A DNA stretch of 39,379 nt, taken from Actinomycetes bacterium. GTDB lineage: Bacteria; Actinomycetota; Thermoleophilia; RBG-16-64-13. A program made the translations under genes and the position numbers. Positions 23,510-32,059 of the stretch are shown piece after piece. Positions within the stretch are counted from its first letter, which is position 1; the number at the start of each line of letters is the position of its first letter. The DNA lies in contig JAGXFW010000001.1 in assembly GCA_024637035.1 (NCBI GenBank), positions 1 through 39,379 of the forward strand, written 5' to 3'. Below the pieces are notes generated by a model, which was not told the DNA's origin, did not search any database, and saw only the letters and a list, made by a program, of their open reading frames with translations.

Positions 23510-24642
23510 AGCCCCGCATCTACTACACGAAGCCTTCGATCACCGAAAAGGAAGTGGCCTACGCCACCGATGCCGTCGCAAACGGGTGGGGCGAGCGCTG
23601 CTATGAGTACATCGATCGCTTCGAGGCGGCCTTCAAGGCGCATCTCGGCGTGGAGCACGCTATCGCCACGTCGAGCTGTACCGGTGCGCTGCACCTGGGC
23701 CTTGCGGCCCTGGGGGTGGGCCCAGGCGACGAAGTCATCATGGCCGACACGAATTGGATCGCCACGGCGGCGCCGGTGGTGCACCTCGGCGCCCGGCCGG
23801 TGTTCGTGGACATCTTGCCCCACAGTTGGTGCATCGATCCGGAGCGGGCCGAGGCGGCGATCACACCCCGCACGAAGGCGATCATCGCGGTGCACCTCTA
23901 CGGCAATCTCTGCGAGATGCATGAGTTGCGTGAGATCGGCCGCCGGCACGGCCTACCGCTGGTGGAGGACGCGGCCGAAGCTATCGGCTCCATGTACCGG
24001 GGCCTCGCCGCCGGCTCGATGGGGGCGTTCGGTTGCTTCTCCTTGCATGGCAGCAAGACCCTCACCACGGGTGAGGGCGGCATGTTCGTCACGGACGACT
24101 ATCAGCTCTACGAGACCGTGCTCACCCTCTCCAATCACGGACGGTCCCGCTCGCAGACCAAGCAGTTCTGGCCGGAGATGGTCGGCTTCAAGTACAAGAT
24201 GTCGAATGTGCAAGCCGCAATCGGCTGCGCCCAGATGGAACGGATAGACGAGCTGGTGCGGCGCAAGCGGGAGATCCTGGCCCACTACCGGGAGCGCCTT
24301 GGCAGCCTACCTGGCGTGACGCTGAACCCCGAACCCGCCGGCACGGTGAACGGAGCCTGGATGCCCACCGTCGTGTTCGCGCCCGAGACAGGGGTGACCC
24401 GGGAGGCGCTACTCGAGGCCTTCGCTCGCGAGAACATCGATGCCCGAGTGTTCTTCTACCCCCTCTCGAGCCTGCCGATGTTCGACGACCTGCCGGAGAA
24501 CCGGGTGGCTTGGGATCTTCCCGGCCGCGCGGTCAACCTTCCCAGTTACCATGACATGACGGGCGATGACCTGGAGGCGGTGGTGGCAGTGGTGCGCACT
24601 GCGGTAGGCGTTCGCGCCGAAGAACGGGAGGGGCTGCGGTGA
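23506..24642 (+). CDS. DegT/DnrJ/EryC1/StrS-family sugar aminotransferase
   Basis: The 378-residue PLP enzyme shows 'AIATSSCTGALHLGLAALGV', 'PGDEVIMADTNWIATAAPVV', 'LVEDAAEAIGSMYRGLAAGS' and the PLP-lysine motif 'SLHGSKTLTTGEGGMF' (Lys184). 'MVGFKYKMSNVQAAIGCAQM' is also conserved. The Lys is present, so it should transaminate rather than act as the His-containing 3-dehydratase RfbH/ColD group. It would place an amino group at the ketone of the CDP sugar, probably C4, from glutamate. The GTG overlaps the methyltransferase stop and the next gene overlaps its own stop. Confidence 0.92.
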   Translation: MKPRIYYTKPSITEKEVAYATDAVANGWGERCYEYIDRFEAAFKAHLGVEHAIATSSCTGALHLGLAALGVGPGDEVIMADTNWIATAAPVVHLGARPVFVDILPHSWCIDPERAEAAITPRTKAIIAVHLYGNLCEMHELREIGRRHGLPLVEDAAEAIGSMYRGLAAGSMGAFGCFSLHGSKTLTTGEGGMFVTDDYQLYETVLTLSNHGRSRSQTKQFWPEMVGFKYKMSNVQAAIGCAQMERIDELVRRKREILAHYRERLGSLPGVTLNPEPAGTVNGAWMPTVVFAPETGVTREALLEAFARENIDARVFFYPLSSLPMFDDLPENRVAWDLPGRAVNLPSYHDMTGDDLEAVVAVVRTAVGVRAEEREGLR

Positions 24643-25304
24643 AGATCTACCCTTTGGGCGCCGCCAACCCTGAGACCATCCGCATGATCCGGGCGCTGCA
24701 ACGAGGTGCGCCGGATCTTGAGTTCCCCGGCTTGCTCGACAACGACCCGGCCAAACATGGCACCGACTTCTTCGGCCTTTCGGTGTTGGGGGGCTGCGAG
24801 TTGATCCCGCATTTGGCCGGACTCGATGTTGGTTTCGTGAGCCTGGTCACGGGGAGCACGCGCGCTCGATACGAATCAGGGTTGGCCATCACTGCCACCG
24901 GCGGCGCGTTGGTCAATTTCATCCATCCCACCGTGGATCTCACGCTCACGCACTGGGGCGTTGGCAACTACGTGCAGGAAGCCGTGGTAGTGCAGGCAGA
25001 AGTGCGCGTTGGAGACAACAGCAGCATCCACATGGGCGCTCTGGTTGGTCATGAGACGAGCATAGGCGACTCGGTCTTCATCGCTCACGCGGTCAGCATT
25101 TCGGGCCGTTGTCACATTGGCGACGGTACGTTCGTGGGTACCAACGCCACTATTCTCCCGCGCCTCCGGATAGGTAGGTGGGCGGTCATCGGGGCGGGCA
25201 GCGTGGTGATTCGGGACGTGCCGGATTACGCTGTCGTCGCTGGCAATCCGGCCAGGGTGATCAGACTCGAAGAGCCGGTCTACGGAGACGGGAGCGTTCG
25301 CTGA
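24639..25304 (+). CDS. NeuD/PglD-like sugar N-acyltransferase
   Basis: The 221-residue protein has a short N-terminal Rossmann-like part (residues 1-80, 'MKIYPLGAANPETIRMIRAL') and a left-handed beta-helix of hexapeptide repeats from about residue 95. The latter includes 'VVVQAEVRVGDNSSIHMGAL', 'VGHETSIGDSVFIAHAVSIS' and 'GRCHIGDGTFVGTNATILPR'. The late 'VIGAGSVVIRDVPDYAVVAG' followed by 'NPARVIR' is typical. Such enzymes transfer an acetyl or other acyl group from acyl-CoA to an amino sugar nucleotide. Directly after an aminotransferase, with a GTGA overlap, its substrate is most likely the new amino group. The acyl donor is unknown. Confidence 0.88.
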   Translation: MKIYPLGAANPETIRMIRALQRGAPDLEFPGLLDNDPAKHGTDFFGLSVLGGCELIPHLAGLDVGFVSLVTGSTRARYESGLAITATGGALVNFIHPTVDLTLTHWGVGNYVQEAVVVQAEVRVGDNSSIHMGALVGHETSIGDSVFIAHAVSISGRCHIGDGTFVGTNATILPRLRIGRWAVIGAGSVVIRDVPDYAVVAGNPARVIRLEEPVYGDGSVR

Positions 25305-26092
25305 TGTCGAACTACGATCCCCACGCCGAGTTTCTTCGCGACAACGCGGCCAGCATAGAGCGGCTCGGACGCTCCCAACAGCTTCGCAGCCTCACTCAGG
25401 ACTGGATCAATCTCGCGGCCGAGCATCGCTACACGTACCTGTTCTCGGCACTCGGCCGTCCGATCATCCAGTTCCCGCAAGACATGGTGGCGGTGCACGA
25501 GTTGATGTGGGCCACTCGGCCCGACTTGGTCATCGAGACCGGCATCGCCCACGGTGGATCGCTGATACACAGCGCTTCCATGCTCGCACTTCTGGACATG
25601 TGCGACGCTATCGAGGCGAACGAGTCGTTCGACCCCCGAGTCTCGCGTCGCAAAGTGGTAGGCATCGACATCGATATCCGCGCCCACAACCGAGCTGCTA
25701 TCGAAGCGCACCCGATGGCCTCGCGCATTGTGATGATCGAGGGCTCCAGTGTTTCGCCGGATGTCATCGAGCGAGTCCGCACCGAAGCGGCAGACTCCTC
25801 GCGGGTCATGGTCCTGCTGGACAGCAGCCACACTCACGACCACGTACTAGCCGAACTGCAGGCCTATGCACCCTTGACCACTGTGGGCAACTACTGCGTC
25901 GTGTTCGATACGGTGGTCGAAGACATGCCCGGGGAAGTGTTCTCCGACCGCCCGTGGGGTCCGGGCGACAACCCGAAGACGGCGGTTTGGGAGTATCTGA
26001 AGTCGCACCCGGAATTCGAGATCGACACCAGCATCCAACGCAAGCTTCAGATCACGGTTGCACCCGATGGGTACCTGAAACGGGTGAGCTGA
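25304..26092 (+). CDS. CmcI/rhamnosyl O-methyltransferase-like protein
   Basis: The 262-residue product belongs to the cephalosporin-hydroxylase-like family (PF04989). 'YTYLFSALGRPIIQFPQDMV' near residue 40, 'LVIETGIAHGGSLIHSASML', 'KVVGIDIDIRAHNRAAIEAH', 'VMVLLDSSHTHDHVLAELQA' and 'YCVVFDTVVEDMP' follow the family pattern. Despite the name, many members are SAM-dependent O-methyltransferases of sugars. The position as last gene of a CDP-sugar operon (TGATG overlap with the acyltransferase) favours O-methylation of the sugar. The convergent GT2 gene ends 11 bases away. The reaction is inferred from family and place. Confidence 0.82.
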   Translation: MSNYDPHAEFLRDNAASIERLGRSQQLRSLTQDWINLAAEHRYTYLFSALGRPIIQFPQDMVAVHELMWATRPDLVIETGIAHGGSLIHSASMLALLDMCDAIEANESFDPRVSRRKVVGIDIDIRAHNRAAIEAHPMASRIVMIEGSSVSPDVIERVRTEAADSSRVMVLLDSSHTHDHVLAELQAYAPLTTVGNYCVVFDTVVEDMPGEVFSDRPWGPGDNPKTAVWEYLKSHPEFEIDTSIQRKLQITVAPDGYLKRVS

Positions 26093-26103
26093 GGCGTTCG
26101 CTA

Positions 26104-27003
26104 TTAGGGGCCGGCCACACGCCGCTGGATCGCGTACTTGGTCTGGGACTTGAGGGCTGTGTAGTTGCGGCAAGCCAGGTAGCCAAGAAGCCGGAAGCGC
26201 GCCCTGATAGGGAGGTTCTCGGCCAGGCGCATGGCGTCGCGTGTGAGCTTCCAGAACGGTAGTAGCAGTTCCACGAGAGAGCCTCTTTGAGTGCGCAAGA
26301 AGTCGGCGCTGCCGCTCAGGCCCCCGCGGCCCAGGACGAGTTCGCCGACGTCAGACCGATTGAACTTCCATGCGTGTAGCAACTCCAGGATTGTCGTCCA
26401 GTCCGACCCAAGGTAGTTGGCGGCATAGATCGTCTTCGTGGTTGCGAGCGGCTCCCTGCGGAAGAGTGAGTAGAAGCGGCCGTTCGCGTGCCACGTATCG
26501 AAGAACGCGATGAAGCGGGCTTCGGGTCTCATCTGGTCGAGTGCCGCGTCTCCCATCGCCCGGGCATCGAAGCCGCCATCGACGAACCGGACCGGGGACG
26601 TTGAGGCGACGAAGTCCCGGTGGCTATCCAAGAACTCCAGATTGACCATCAGGTAGTCCGGGGAACGGGTGTCGTCGGCCGCGGCCCACATGAAGTACTC
26701 GCCCCGTGACTCCCGAAGCAAGAAACGGAAGTTGGCCGTCGCTCCCAAGTTGGATGGCTGTCTCACGTACCGGATACGCGTATCGCGCGCCGCATACTCC
26801 CGGCATATGGCTTCGGTTTCGTCGTCCGAGGCGTTGTCCGAGACTAGGAGTTCAAAGTCCCCGAAGGTCTGTGCAACGAGGCTACTCAGCGCGGAGCGGA
26901 TGGTGGCGGCCCCGTTGAAGACCGGGACGCCTATGCTCACGCGCGGTGATTGTTCAATTGGGGCCGAGAGGGCCGGGGACTCAGGTGATGCTCCTGCGGT
27001 CAT
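26104..27003 (-). CDS. Family 2 glycosyltransferase
   Basis: The 299-residue protein is a GT-A fold inverting transferase. It has 'RVSIGVPVFNGAATIRSALS' at about residue 20, the nucleotide-sugar motif 'ELLVSDNASDDETEAICREY' and the metal-binding 'YFMWAAADDTRSPDYL' near residue 110. The C-terminal third is basic and less conserved, without a clear transmembrane segment. Its ATG overlaps the flippase stop by 4 bases, and it is the last gene of the minus-strand cluster. The donor may be one of the sugars made by the nearby operons; nothing in the sequence fixes donor or acceptor. Confidence 0.9.
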   Translation of the reverse strand: MTAGASPESPALSAPIEQSPRVSIGVPVFNGAATIRSALSSLVAQTFGDFELLVSDNASDDETEAICREYAARDTRIRYVRQPSNLGATANFRFLLRESRGEYFMWAAADDTRSPDYLMVNLEFLDSHRDFVASTSPVRFVDGGFDARAMGDAALDQMRPEARFIAFFDTWHANGRFYSLFRREPLATTKTIYAANYLGSDWTTILELLHAWKFNRSDVGELVLGRGGLSGSADFLRTQRGSLVELLLPFWKLTRDAMRLAENLPIRARFRLLGYLACRNYTALKSQTKYAIQRRVAGP

Positions 27004-28508
27004 GAGGCGAGTCTTCTGTTGGAGACCATGTCTACGAGGGCACGCCGGGTCACCGGCGTGACCGCGACGGCCGCGACTAGTGTGGCGAGACCCACCGCCA
27101 GGAGATACAGGGCAAGCGGGGCGTTCCCCGTAGGCGCAGGCAGTAGCAGGCGGGCGCCACCCGCCACCAGCACGGCAGCCGCGAGCGGCGTGCCCACGTC
27201 ATGGAGATACCAGCGCCACTTGTGCTCCGGGAGAAGGCGGCGGTGCATCACCTGGATCGCGAAGACCACGTAGCCGAGGTTCAAGAGCACCCACACGCTG
27301 GCGGCGCCCACGGCACCGTAGCGTCGCGCAAGGACGATCATGAGGGGCACCAGCACCACCACCGCGACAGTATTCCCTACCAACGCCAATCGCGTCCAAC
27401 CTGACGCCAGCTGCAATGCGTACGGAATGTGCATAAGGGCGTTCAGGGCCGTCCCCGTTACCAGGAGGCTTGCGAGCACATGGGCCCTGTCGGCGGTCTC
27501 CGCATTCTGCGTCCACAGCAGGAGGATGTTCCGTGAGTTGAGAGTGATGACGGCAGCCGCCGGGAGCACAACCACCGACAGGAGCTGAGCGCTGCGGTGA
27601 TACAGATGGGCGAGTTCGTCCGCGGCGCCCAGTTCGACGAGGTTCGTGAACCGGGGATAGATGGCTTGGTACACGGGCGCGGTGAGCCTGGTCAGCGCCA
27701 GGGCGACCGTACCCGCGAGAACGTAGTATCCAAAGCTCTCGAGGCTCAGCATGCGGCTCAGAATGATCTTGTCAGCCTGAGTGAGGATAGTCGAGACCAG
27801 CGCGATACCGGTCACTCCAGCGGCGAATCGCCATACGCTCTTCAAGACGTCCCGGCTGAAGCGCGCCCGTCGGGAGCCATGCGGCAGGCTCTTCCACAGG
27901 AGGGCTGCGGTAAGCGCCGTCTGCGCTGCGCCAACCCCGCCCTGCCACACGAAGAACGCTTCAGGCGTGGCCGATACGAGCCAGAGCACTCCCACGGCTC
28001 CCAGGCCCCGGAAAGTGGCCATGCCCACGTTGACCCAGTTCAGTAGCACTTGGCGCTGCAGGCCCATGAGACCGCCCGCGTAGAAGCTGAGCGGCCATTG
28101 GAGCGCGATGCTCAGCCCCATAATGACGAACGCGGTTTGCACCGTCTCAGGCGCGAGGGTCTCGGGCTGCACCCATTCATGTGCGAGGAAGGGAGATGCA
28201 GTGACCACGCCGGCGGCGATCAGCGCGCCGGCGCCCCAGTAAGGGAGTTCGAGGGTCCTCACGAGGTCGCGCATGGCCTGCGAGGAGTTCTCCCGCACGA
28301 TGAGCCGGGCCGTTTCGCGGTTCACCGTGTTGCTGAGCCCCAGGTCAAGAAGCGCGAGCAGCCCCGTGAGGGCGATGAAGATACCGATGAGTCCGTACGC
28401 CTCGATACCGAGGAAGTGTATGTAGAGGGGCACCAACCCCAGGGCGAGGAGCGACGTCCACGCATTGCCCAAGAAGTTGGCCGCAAGGTTGCGTCTGACG
28501 GTGGTCAT
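27000..28508 (-). CDS. Oligosaccharide flippase (Wzx-like), second copy
   Basis: The 502-residue product has 12-14 predicted hydrophobic segments and the MVF-type start 'RRNLAANFLGNAWTSLLALG' followed by 'LVPLYIHFLGIEAYGLIGIF'. 'ILTQADKIILSRMLSLESFG' near residue 245 contains the conserved D-K-I-I-S motif of Wzx helix 7. 'PVYQAIYPRFTNL' follows. It should flip lipid-linked oligosaccharide. Only 13 bases separate it from the upstream glycosyltransferase, and it overlaps the GT2 gene, so the four genes probably form one transcript. It differs from the flippase at 17481, which suggests two glycan substrates or two export routes. Confidence 0.9.
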   Translation of the reverse strand: MTTVRRNLAANFLGNAWTSLLALGLVPLYIHFLGIEAYGLIGIFIALTGLLALLDLGLSNTVNRETARLIVRENSSQAMRDLVRTLELPYWGAGALIAAGVVTASPFLAHEWVQPETLAPETVQTAFVIMGLSIALQWPLSFYAGGLMGLQRQVLLNWVNVGMATFRGLGAVGVLWLVSATPEAFFVWQGGVGAAQTALTAALLWKSLPHGSRRARFSRDVLKSVWRFAAGVTGIALVSTILTQADKIILSRMLSLESFGYYVLAGTVALALTRLTAPVYQAIYPRFTNLVELGAADELAHLYHRSAQLLSVVVLPAAAVITLNSRNILLLWTQNAETADRAHVLASLLVTGTALNALMHIPYALQLASGWTRLALVGNTVAVVVLVPLMIVLARRYGAVGAASVWVLLNLGYVVFAIQVMHRRLLPEHKWRWYLHDVGTPLAAAVLVAGGARLLLPAPTGNAPLALYLLAVGLATLVAAVAVTPVTRRALVDMVSNRRLAS

Positions 28509-28521
28509 TGAGCAACGGCCT

Positions 28522-29868
28522 CTAGTGCCTGGACGGCTCAGAGGGTGGTACGGTCCCGCCTCGCCGGATCAGGGGCCTGACGTGTGCGAAGGTCCGCGCG
28601 GCCGCACGGTAGGAGAGGTGGATGGCCGGAAGAGAGGCGAGCGCAGCACGCCGAGCCGCGTTCGAGCGACCGCCCGTGGCGCCGCGCGCGACGAGTTCGC
28701 GGAAGAGGGGTAGCGACTCGTCGACGAACCGTCCCGCCGACACCTCGATGCGACGAGCCTCCATGTCGGCGCGGGCCCGATCGCCGAGTTCTCTGCGCAG
28801 CGACGCATCGGTGCCCAAACGGCGCATCACCTCGGCGATCTCATCGATATCGGTGTCCGCCCATTCGACGTCCTTGCCCACATAGAACCTGTTGTACTGC
28901 GTGTGGAAGCCCCTCGCGGGCACCATGTGCGGCGACAGCAGCACCGAGTTCCTGGTGGTAGTGAAGTCCATGTTCCCCGACCAGCCGGTGGCGATGACGG
29001 GCTTGCCGAGCGACATCGCCTCCATGAGCACGAGCCCCAGGCCCTCGGAGCGGTGCGTTGAGACGACCACGTCGCTGCTTGCATAGAGACTAAGGACGTC
29101 TTCGTAGGAGACCTCTTCATCGATGATGCGCAGCCCATCGACAGACGCGGCAAGCGCTTGGAGTCTAGTGAGCTGCGCCGAAGACGACGCAGCGCCACGA
29201 GTCATGAGTTTGACAACAAGCTGGGCGGCGGGCAGCTGGGCCTTGGCACGGCGGAATGCTTCTATCGCCGCCCAGGGGTTCTTGCGCTCCACATCACTGT
29301 TGGCATCGAAACTCACCACGAAAACGACTGTGTCGGGGAGGAGACCCCAGCGTGGCCGATCCGGGCGGATCGTGGCCGGCAACCGCACCACCTGGGGATG
29401 ACGCACGCGGGGTACGCGGGGTAGGTCTCTGCGAACGGTGTCGTGCACGAACTCACTCGGTGTGAGTACCAGGTCCATGGCGCTCAGGGTAGGTGTCCAC
29501 GCTCGGGGCAAGCGCGGGAGTTCCCAGAACGGAACACAGGCGTTGAAGGTGTCTGCCATTCGCAGCCACGGAGGCCTCGTTTGCACGAGTCCCGCTATCT
29601 CTGGTGGATTGAGGTGGAATATGTTGAACGCATACGGAGCTTCTTGACCGGCGGGTCCGAAAAGGCGGTTGTACTCTGTGACGGTGCCCGGCCCGCGCAG
29701 GGTCGAGACATCCACCGCAGCCACTCGCTCGCCTCGACGCTCCAGAGTGTCGATGGTCGCGCGGGCCGCCACGCCGAGTCCGAGGTTGCCGGTCACGTAG
29801 CCGATGACGTTGAAGCCGAACGGTCGGAGACCCGGTCCGCGACGGCCTGTGGTGGAAAGGCGGCTCAA
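28522..29868 (-). CDS. Family 4-type glycosyltransferase (GT-B)
   Basis: The 448-residue protein has a GT-B pattern. Its N-terminus contains 'FNVIGYVTGNLGLGVAARAT', a form seen in glycosyltransferases of polysaccharide loci. The donor-binding C-terminal domain includes 'VVFVVSFDANSDVERKNPWA', then 'DVLSLYASSDVVVSTHRSEG' and 'LGLVLMEAMSLGKPVIATGW', the E-x7-E type motif of GT4. I chose a TTG start at 29868 because it overlaps the preceding stop as TTGA, in line with the coupling elsewhere in this cluster. A longer frame to 29985 would read through the end of the neighbouring gene. Donor and acceptor are unknown. Confidence 0.88.
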   Translation of the reverse strand: MSRLSTTGRRGPGLRPFGFNVIGYVTGNLGLGVAARATIDTLERRGERVAAVDVSTLRGPGTVTEYNRLFGPAGQEAPYAFNIFHLNPPEIAGLVQTRPPWLRMADTFNACVPFWELPRLPRAWTPTLSAMDLVLTPSEFVHDTVRRDLPRVPRVRHPQVVRLPATIRPDRPRWGLLPDTVVFVVSFDANSDVERKNPWAAIEAFRRAKAQLPAAQLVVKLMTRGAASSSAQLTRLQALAASVDGLRIIDEEVSYEDVLSLYASSDVVVSTHRSEGLGLVLMEAMSLGKPVIATGWSGNMDFTTTRNSVLLSPHMVPARGFHTQYNRFYVGKDVEWADTDIDEIAEVMRRLGTDASLRRELGDRARADMEARRIEVSAGRFVDESLPLFRELVARGATGGRSNAARRAALASLPAIHLSYRAAARTFAHVRPLIRRGGTVPPSEPSRH

Positions 29869-31052
29869 CGTTCGACCCCCGGTAGTGGCGCCCTCGAAAG
29901 GGCCTTCTCTCGGGCACTCACGTGTGCGACGGTGCCGAGCGCAAGCCTGTATGCCGCCACGGTTTCGGTCGCAGCCCGTGCCCACGAGAAACGCTTTATA
30001 CGAGTGCGTCCTCGGGCCCGCAGGCCTGCTGCCAGCCCTTCATCGGTGAGTACTTCGAGCAGCCTGCCAGCCAGTTCTGTGGCGTCGCCGGGGGAGAAGT
30101 ACACGGCGGCGTCGCCCAGCACCTCAGGCATCGGGGCTGCTCGCGATGAGACCACCGGCACCCCAGCCGCCATCGCTTCCAGGGGAGGCAGGCCGAAGCC
30201 CTCGATCTGCGACGGGAAGGCGAACACCGCGGCGTCTGCGTACAGTGAAGCCAGGGCGTGTGGTTCCACGCGCCCGAGCATGTGTACGCGTCGGCCCAAC
30301 TCGCCGCCGGAGGAGAGCAACTCAGCCCGTAGACTCCGTCCTTCTGTGGTCCGCTCGTCGCCCACGAGCACCAGCGGATGGCGGTCGCGGACCTCGGGGG
30401 GCAGAAGCCTGTGGGCCGCCAGCAGCGTCGGCACGTCCTTGTGGGGCTTGAAGGCCCCGACCCACAGCACGTAGCCCGGTGCCGGACTGTCGCCGTTCGC
30501 CTGGTCTTGGGCAGATGAGGCCTGGGTGTCCGTGGCTGGATTCGAGCCCATGCCGTGGTGTACGACGCACAACCGTGCGACCGCGAAACGCTCGACGACG
30601 CTGATCGCCGCCGCCCGGCTGACGCAGATGACCACGGACGAGCGCCGGGTGGCTACGCGCACCATCCCCGCGAACGTGGTCCGCTGGAGTGCGCCAGGCA
30701 TCGATTCCGGCGCCAACAACGGGATGAGGTCGTGGATGGTCGTCACCAAGGGGCCGTCGAAGCCAAGAGGTATCGGGAGATGGGGGGAATGGAACACGTC
30801 CGCGTGGCCGCGTGCGGTCAATCCCATGCGCGTGTTGCCCGCAGGTGACCATGGGGATCCGGCTACCACGCTCCAGGTGATGCCGGGCCCGCAGATGGAG
30901 TCCTCCAGGAAGTCGTCCCCGGGTGCGCGGAAGGCGAGCACGTGCTCGAGGCCCGCCGAGTCTCGCTGGCGCACGAGGGCGGCGAGCAACTCGCGGGTGT
31001 AGGTGCCCACGCCGCCCCAGGTGGCCATGCGTGCGTCGAAAGCGAGTCTCAT
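29865..31052 (-). CDS. Family 4 glycosyltransferase (mannosyltransferase-like)
   Basis: The 395-residue product starts 'MRLAFDARMATWGGVGTYTR' and has 'DVFHSPHLPIPLGFDGPLVT' and 'TIHDLIPLLAPE', which are typical of WbaZ/MtfB-like mannosyl- or related transferases. The C-terminal donor site includes 'YVLWVGAFKPHKDVPTLLAA', 'AAVFAFPSQIEGFGLPPLEA' and 'MAAGVPVVSSRAAPMPEVLG'. It is the first gene of the minus-strand cluster, followed by the second glycosyltransferase through a TTGA overlap. GDP-mannose or another GDP-sugar donor would fit the family and the nearby gmd operon, but this is an inference. Confidence 0.9.
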   Translation of the reverse strand: MRLAFDARMATWGGVGTYTRELLAALVRQRDSAGLEHVLAFRAPGDDFLEDSICGPGITWSVVAGSPWSPAGNTRMGLTARGHADVFHSPHLPIPLGFDGPLVTTIHDLIPLLAPESMPGALQRTTFAGMVRVATRRSSVVICVSRAAAISVVERFAVARLCVVHHGMGSNPATDTQASSAQDQANGDSPAPGYVLWVGAFKPHKDVPTLLAAHRLLPPEVRDRHPLVLVGDERTTEGRSLRAELLSSGGELGRRVHMLGRVEPHALASLYADAAVFAFPSQIEGFGLPPLEAMAAGVPVVSSRAAPMPEVLGDAAVYFSPGDATELAGRLLEVLTDEGLAAGLRARGRTRIKRFSWARAATETVAAYRLALGTVAHVSAREKALSRAPLPGVER

Positions 31053-31176
31053 GCGGCTCCGTGCGGTTCCTCAGGGGTATCGACCTGTCGACCGGCGGCG
31101 GTCCACCACGATCGGTCCCGACACCGCGCAGAGAGGATATCAGCAGTCGCTGATGGAAGGCGGCTGGCGGGGTCTG

Positions 31177-31500
31177 CTACTGCCCCCCAATTGCCGATCG
31201 GACCGACTTTAGGGTCGGACCCAGAAACCTACCCAGGATGGACGCCCCCTTGCGTACGTACTTGCGCCCTAGTCGCACCGGCCTCAGGGCATAGTAGAGC
31301 GGGAACAGCCTGTCGGGCAGGGAGTACTCGTTCCAGTCGTTGGAGCTGGGTGAGATGGTCCGGCGAGTCAGGAAGCCAACCGAGTGCAGCACGCCGTCTT
31401 CCCAGGGGCGGCTGGCGATTGCCCAGCTGGGCATATCCCCGTGACTCTGCCGCACGGTCTTCCGATAGAGCAGTGGGGCGACTCCGTCGAAGGTCCACGT
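31177..31500 (-). pseudogene. Unrecognised C-terminal coding fragment in the glycan locus
   Basis: The minus-strand frame encodes about 107 residues with natural protein composition, including 'TWTFDGVAPLLYRKTVRQSH', 'SRPWEDGVLHSVGFLTRRTI' and 'LPDRLFPLYYALRPVRLGRK', with a basic C-terminus. No start with a ribosome binding site is visible, and the reading loses character above about 31500. It probably represents the end of a longer gene, perhaps another glycan enzyme. On the plus strand 31499-31583 reads a CPxC...CGRC pattern, which may be a different fragment facing it. I do not recognise the family. Confidence 0.35.
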
Positions 31501-31768
31501 GCCCCGTGTGTGACGGTCCGATGCAACCGGGCCAGCCCTGCGGTCGCTGCTTGGCCGCTGTGAAGACGGCCGAGGGGCAGTAGGCGAGGTCGGAGCCCCC
31601 AGGATCCGGTGCGGCGAGCGAGGCTGCGCCGAGTGGGGCGCCCGGGCGTTCTCCGCGCCTGCCGAGCGTGGGTATCCCCGCGGATCGTCTCCGAAGGGGG
31701 AGCATGGATGATGTTCCCCGCGGGTAGTCTGCTTTTACACGACGCTGAGCGCGATCGGAGGGCGTAGC

Positions 31769-32059
31769 ATGAAGACTACCAAGGTGACCGACGCGGGGCT
31801 GGTGCAGATCCCTGTCTCGATTCGTGATGAGCTTGATTTCGACGCAGGTGGCACGGTGCACGTTCACGCGGAGGATGGGCGTGCCGTCGTGCGGCGCATC
31901 GGCGATTGGGAAAGCATGGCCGGCACCGTCGTGGTGCCACAGAACCTCGCGCAGCGGTCATTGGAAGACCTCCGGGAGGCCGGCAAGAGGTTGTGGGCGG
32001 CGGAGGCTGTGGGGGCCCGGTTGTTCGGACCCTTTCCGGGCCAGGGAGGGGTGCGATGA
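31769..32059 (+). CDS. AbrB/MazE-type antitoxin (VapB-like)
   Basis: The 96-residue protein starts with a SpoVT/AbrB swapped-hairpin domain, 'VTDAGLVQIPVSIRDELDFD' followed by 'AGGTVHVHAEDGRAVVRRI'. A helical tail ('LAQRSLEDLREAGKRLWAAE') that would bind the toxin comes next. The ATG has GGAGGG 6-7 bases upstream. Its TGA overlaps the PIN toxin ATG by 4 bases. The N-terminal domain would bind the operon promoter. The pair is placed between the glycosyltransferase cluster and the acylase gene and looks intact. Confidence 0.85.
   Translation: MKTTKVTDAGLVQIPVSIRDELDFDAGGTVHVHAEDGRAVVRRIGDWESMAGTVVVPQNLAQRSLEDLREAGKRLWAAEAVGARLFGPFPGQGGVR

Noticed and set aside
25304-26092. Cephalosporin biosynthesis suggested by the CmcI-like gene
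   Set aside because: No beta-lactam genes are nearby, and the family includes sugar O-methyltransferases, which fits the CDP-sugar operon better.
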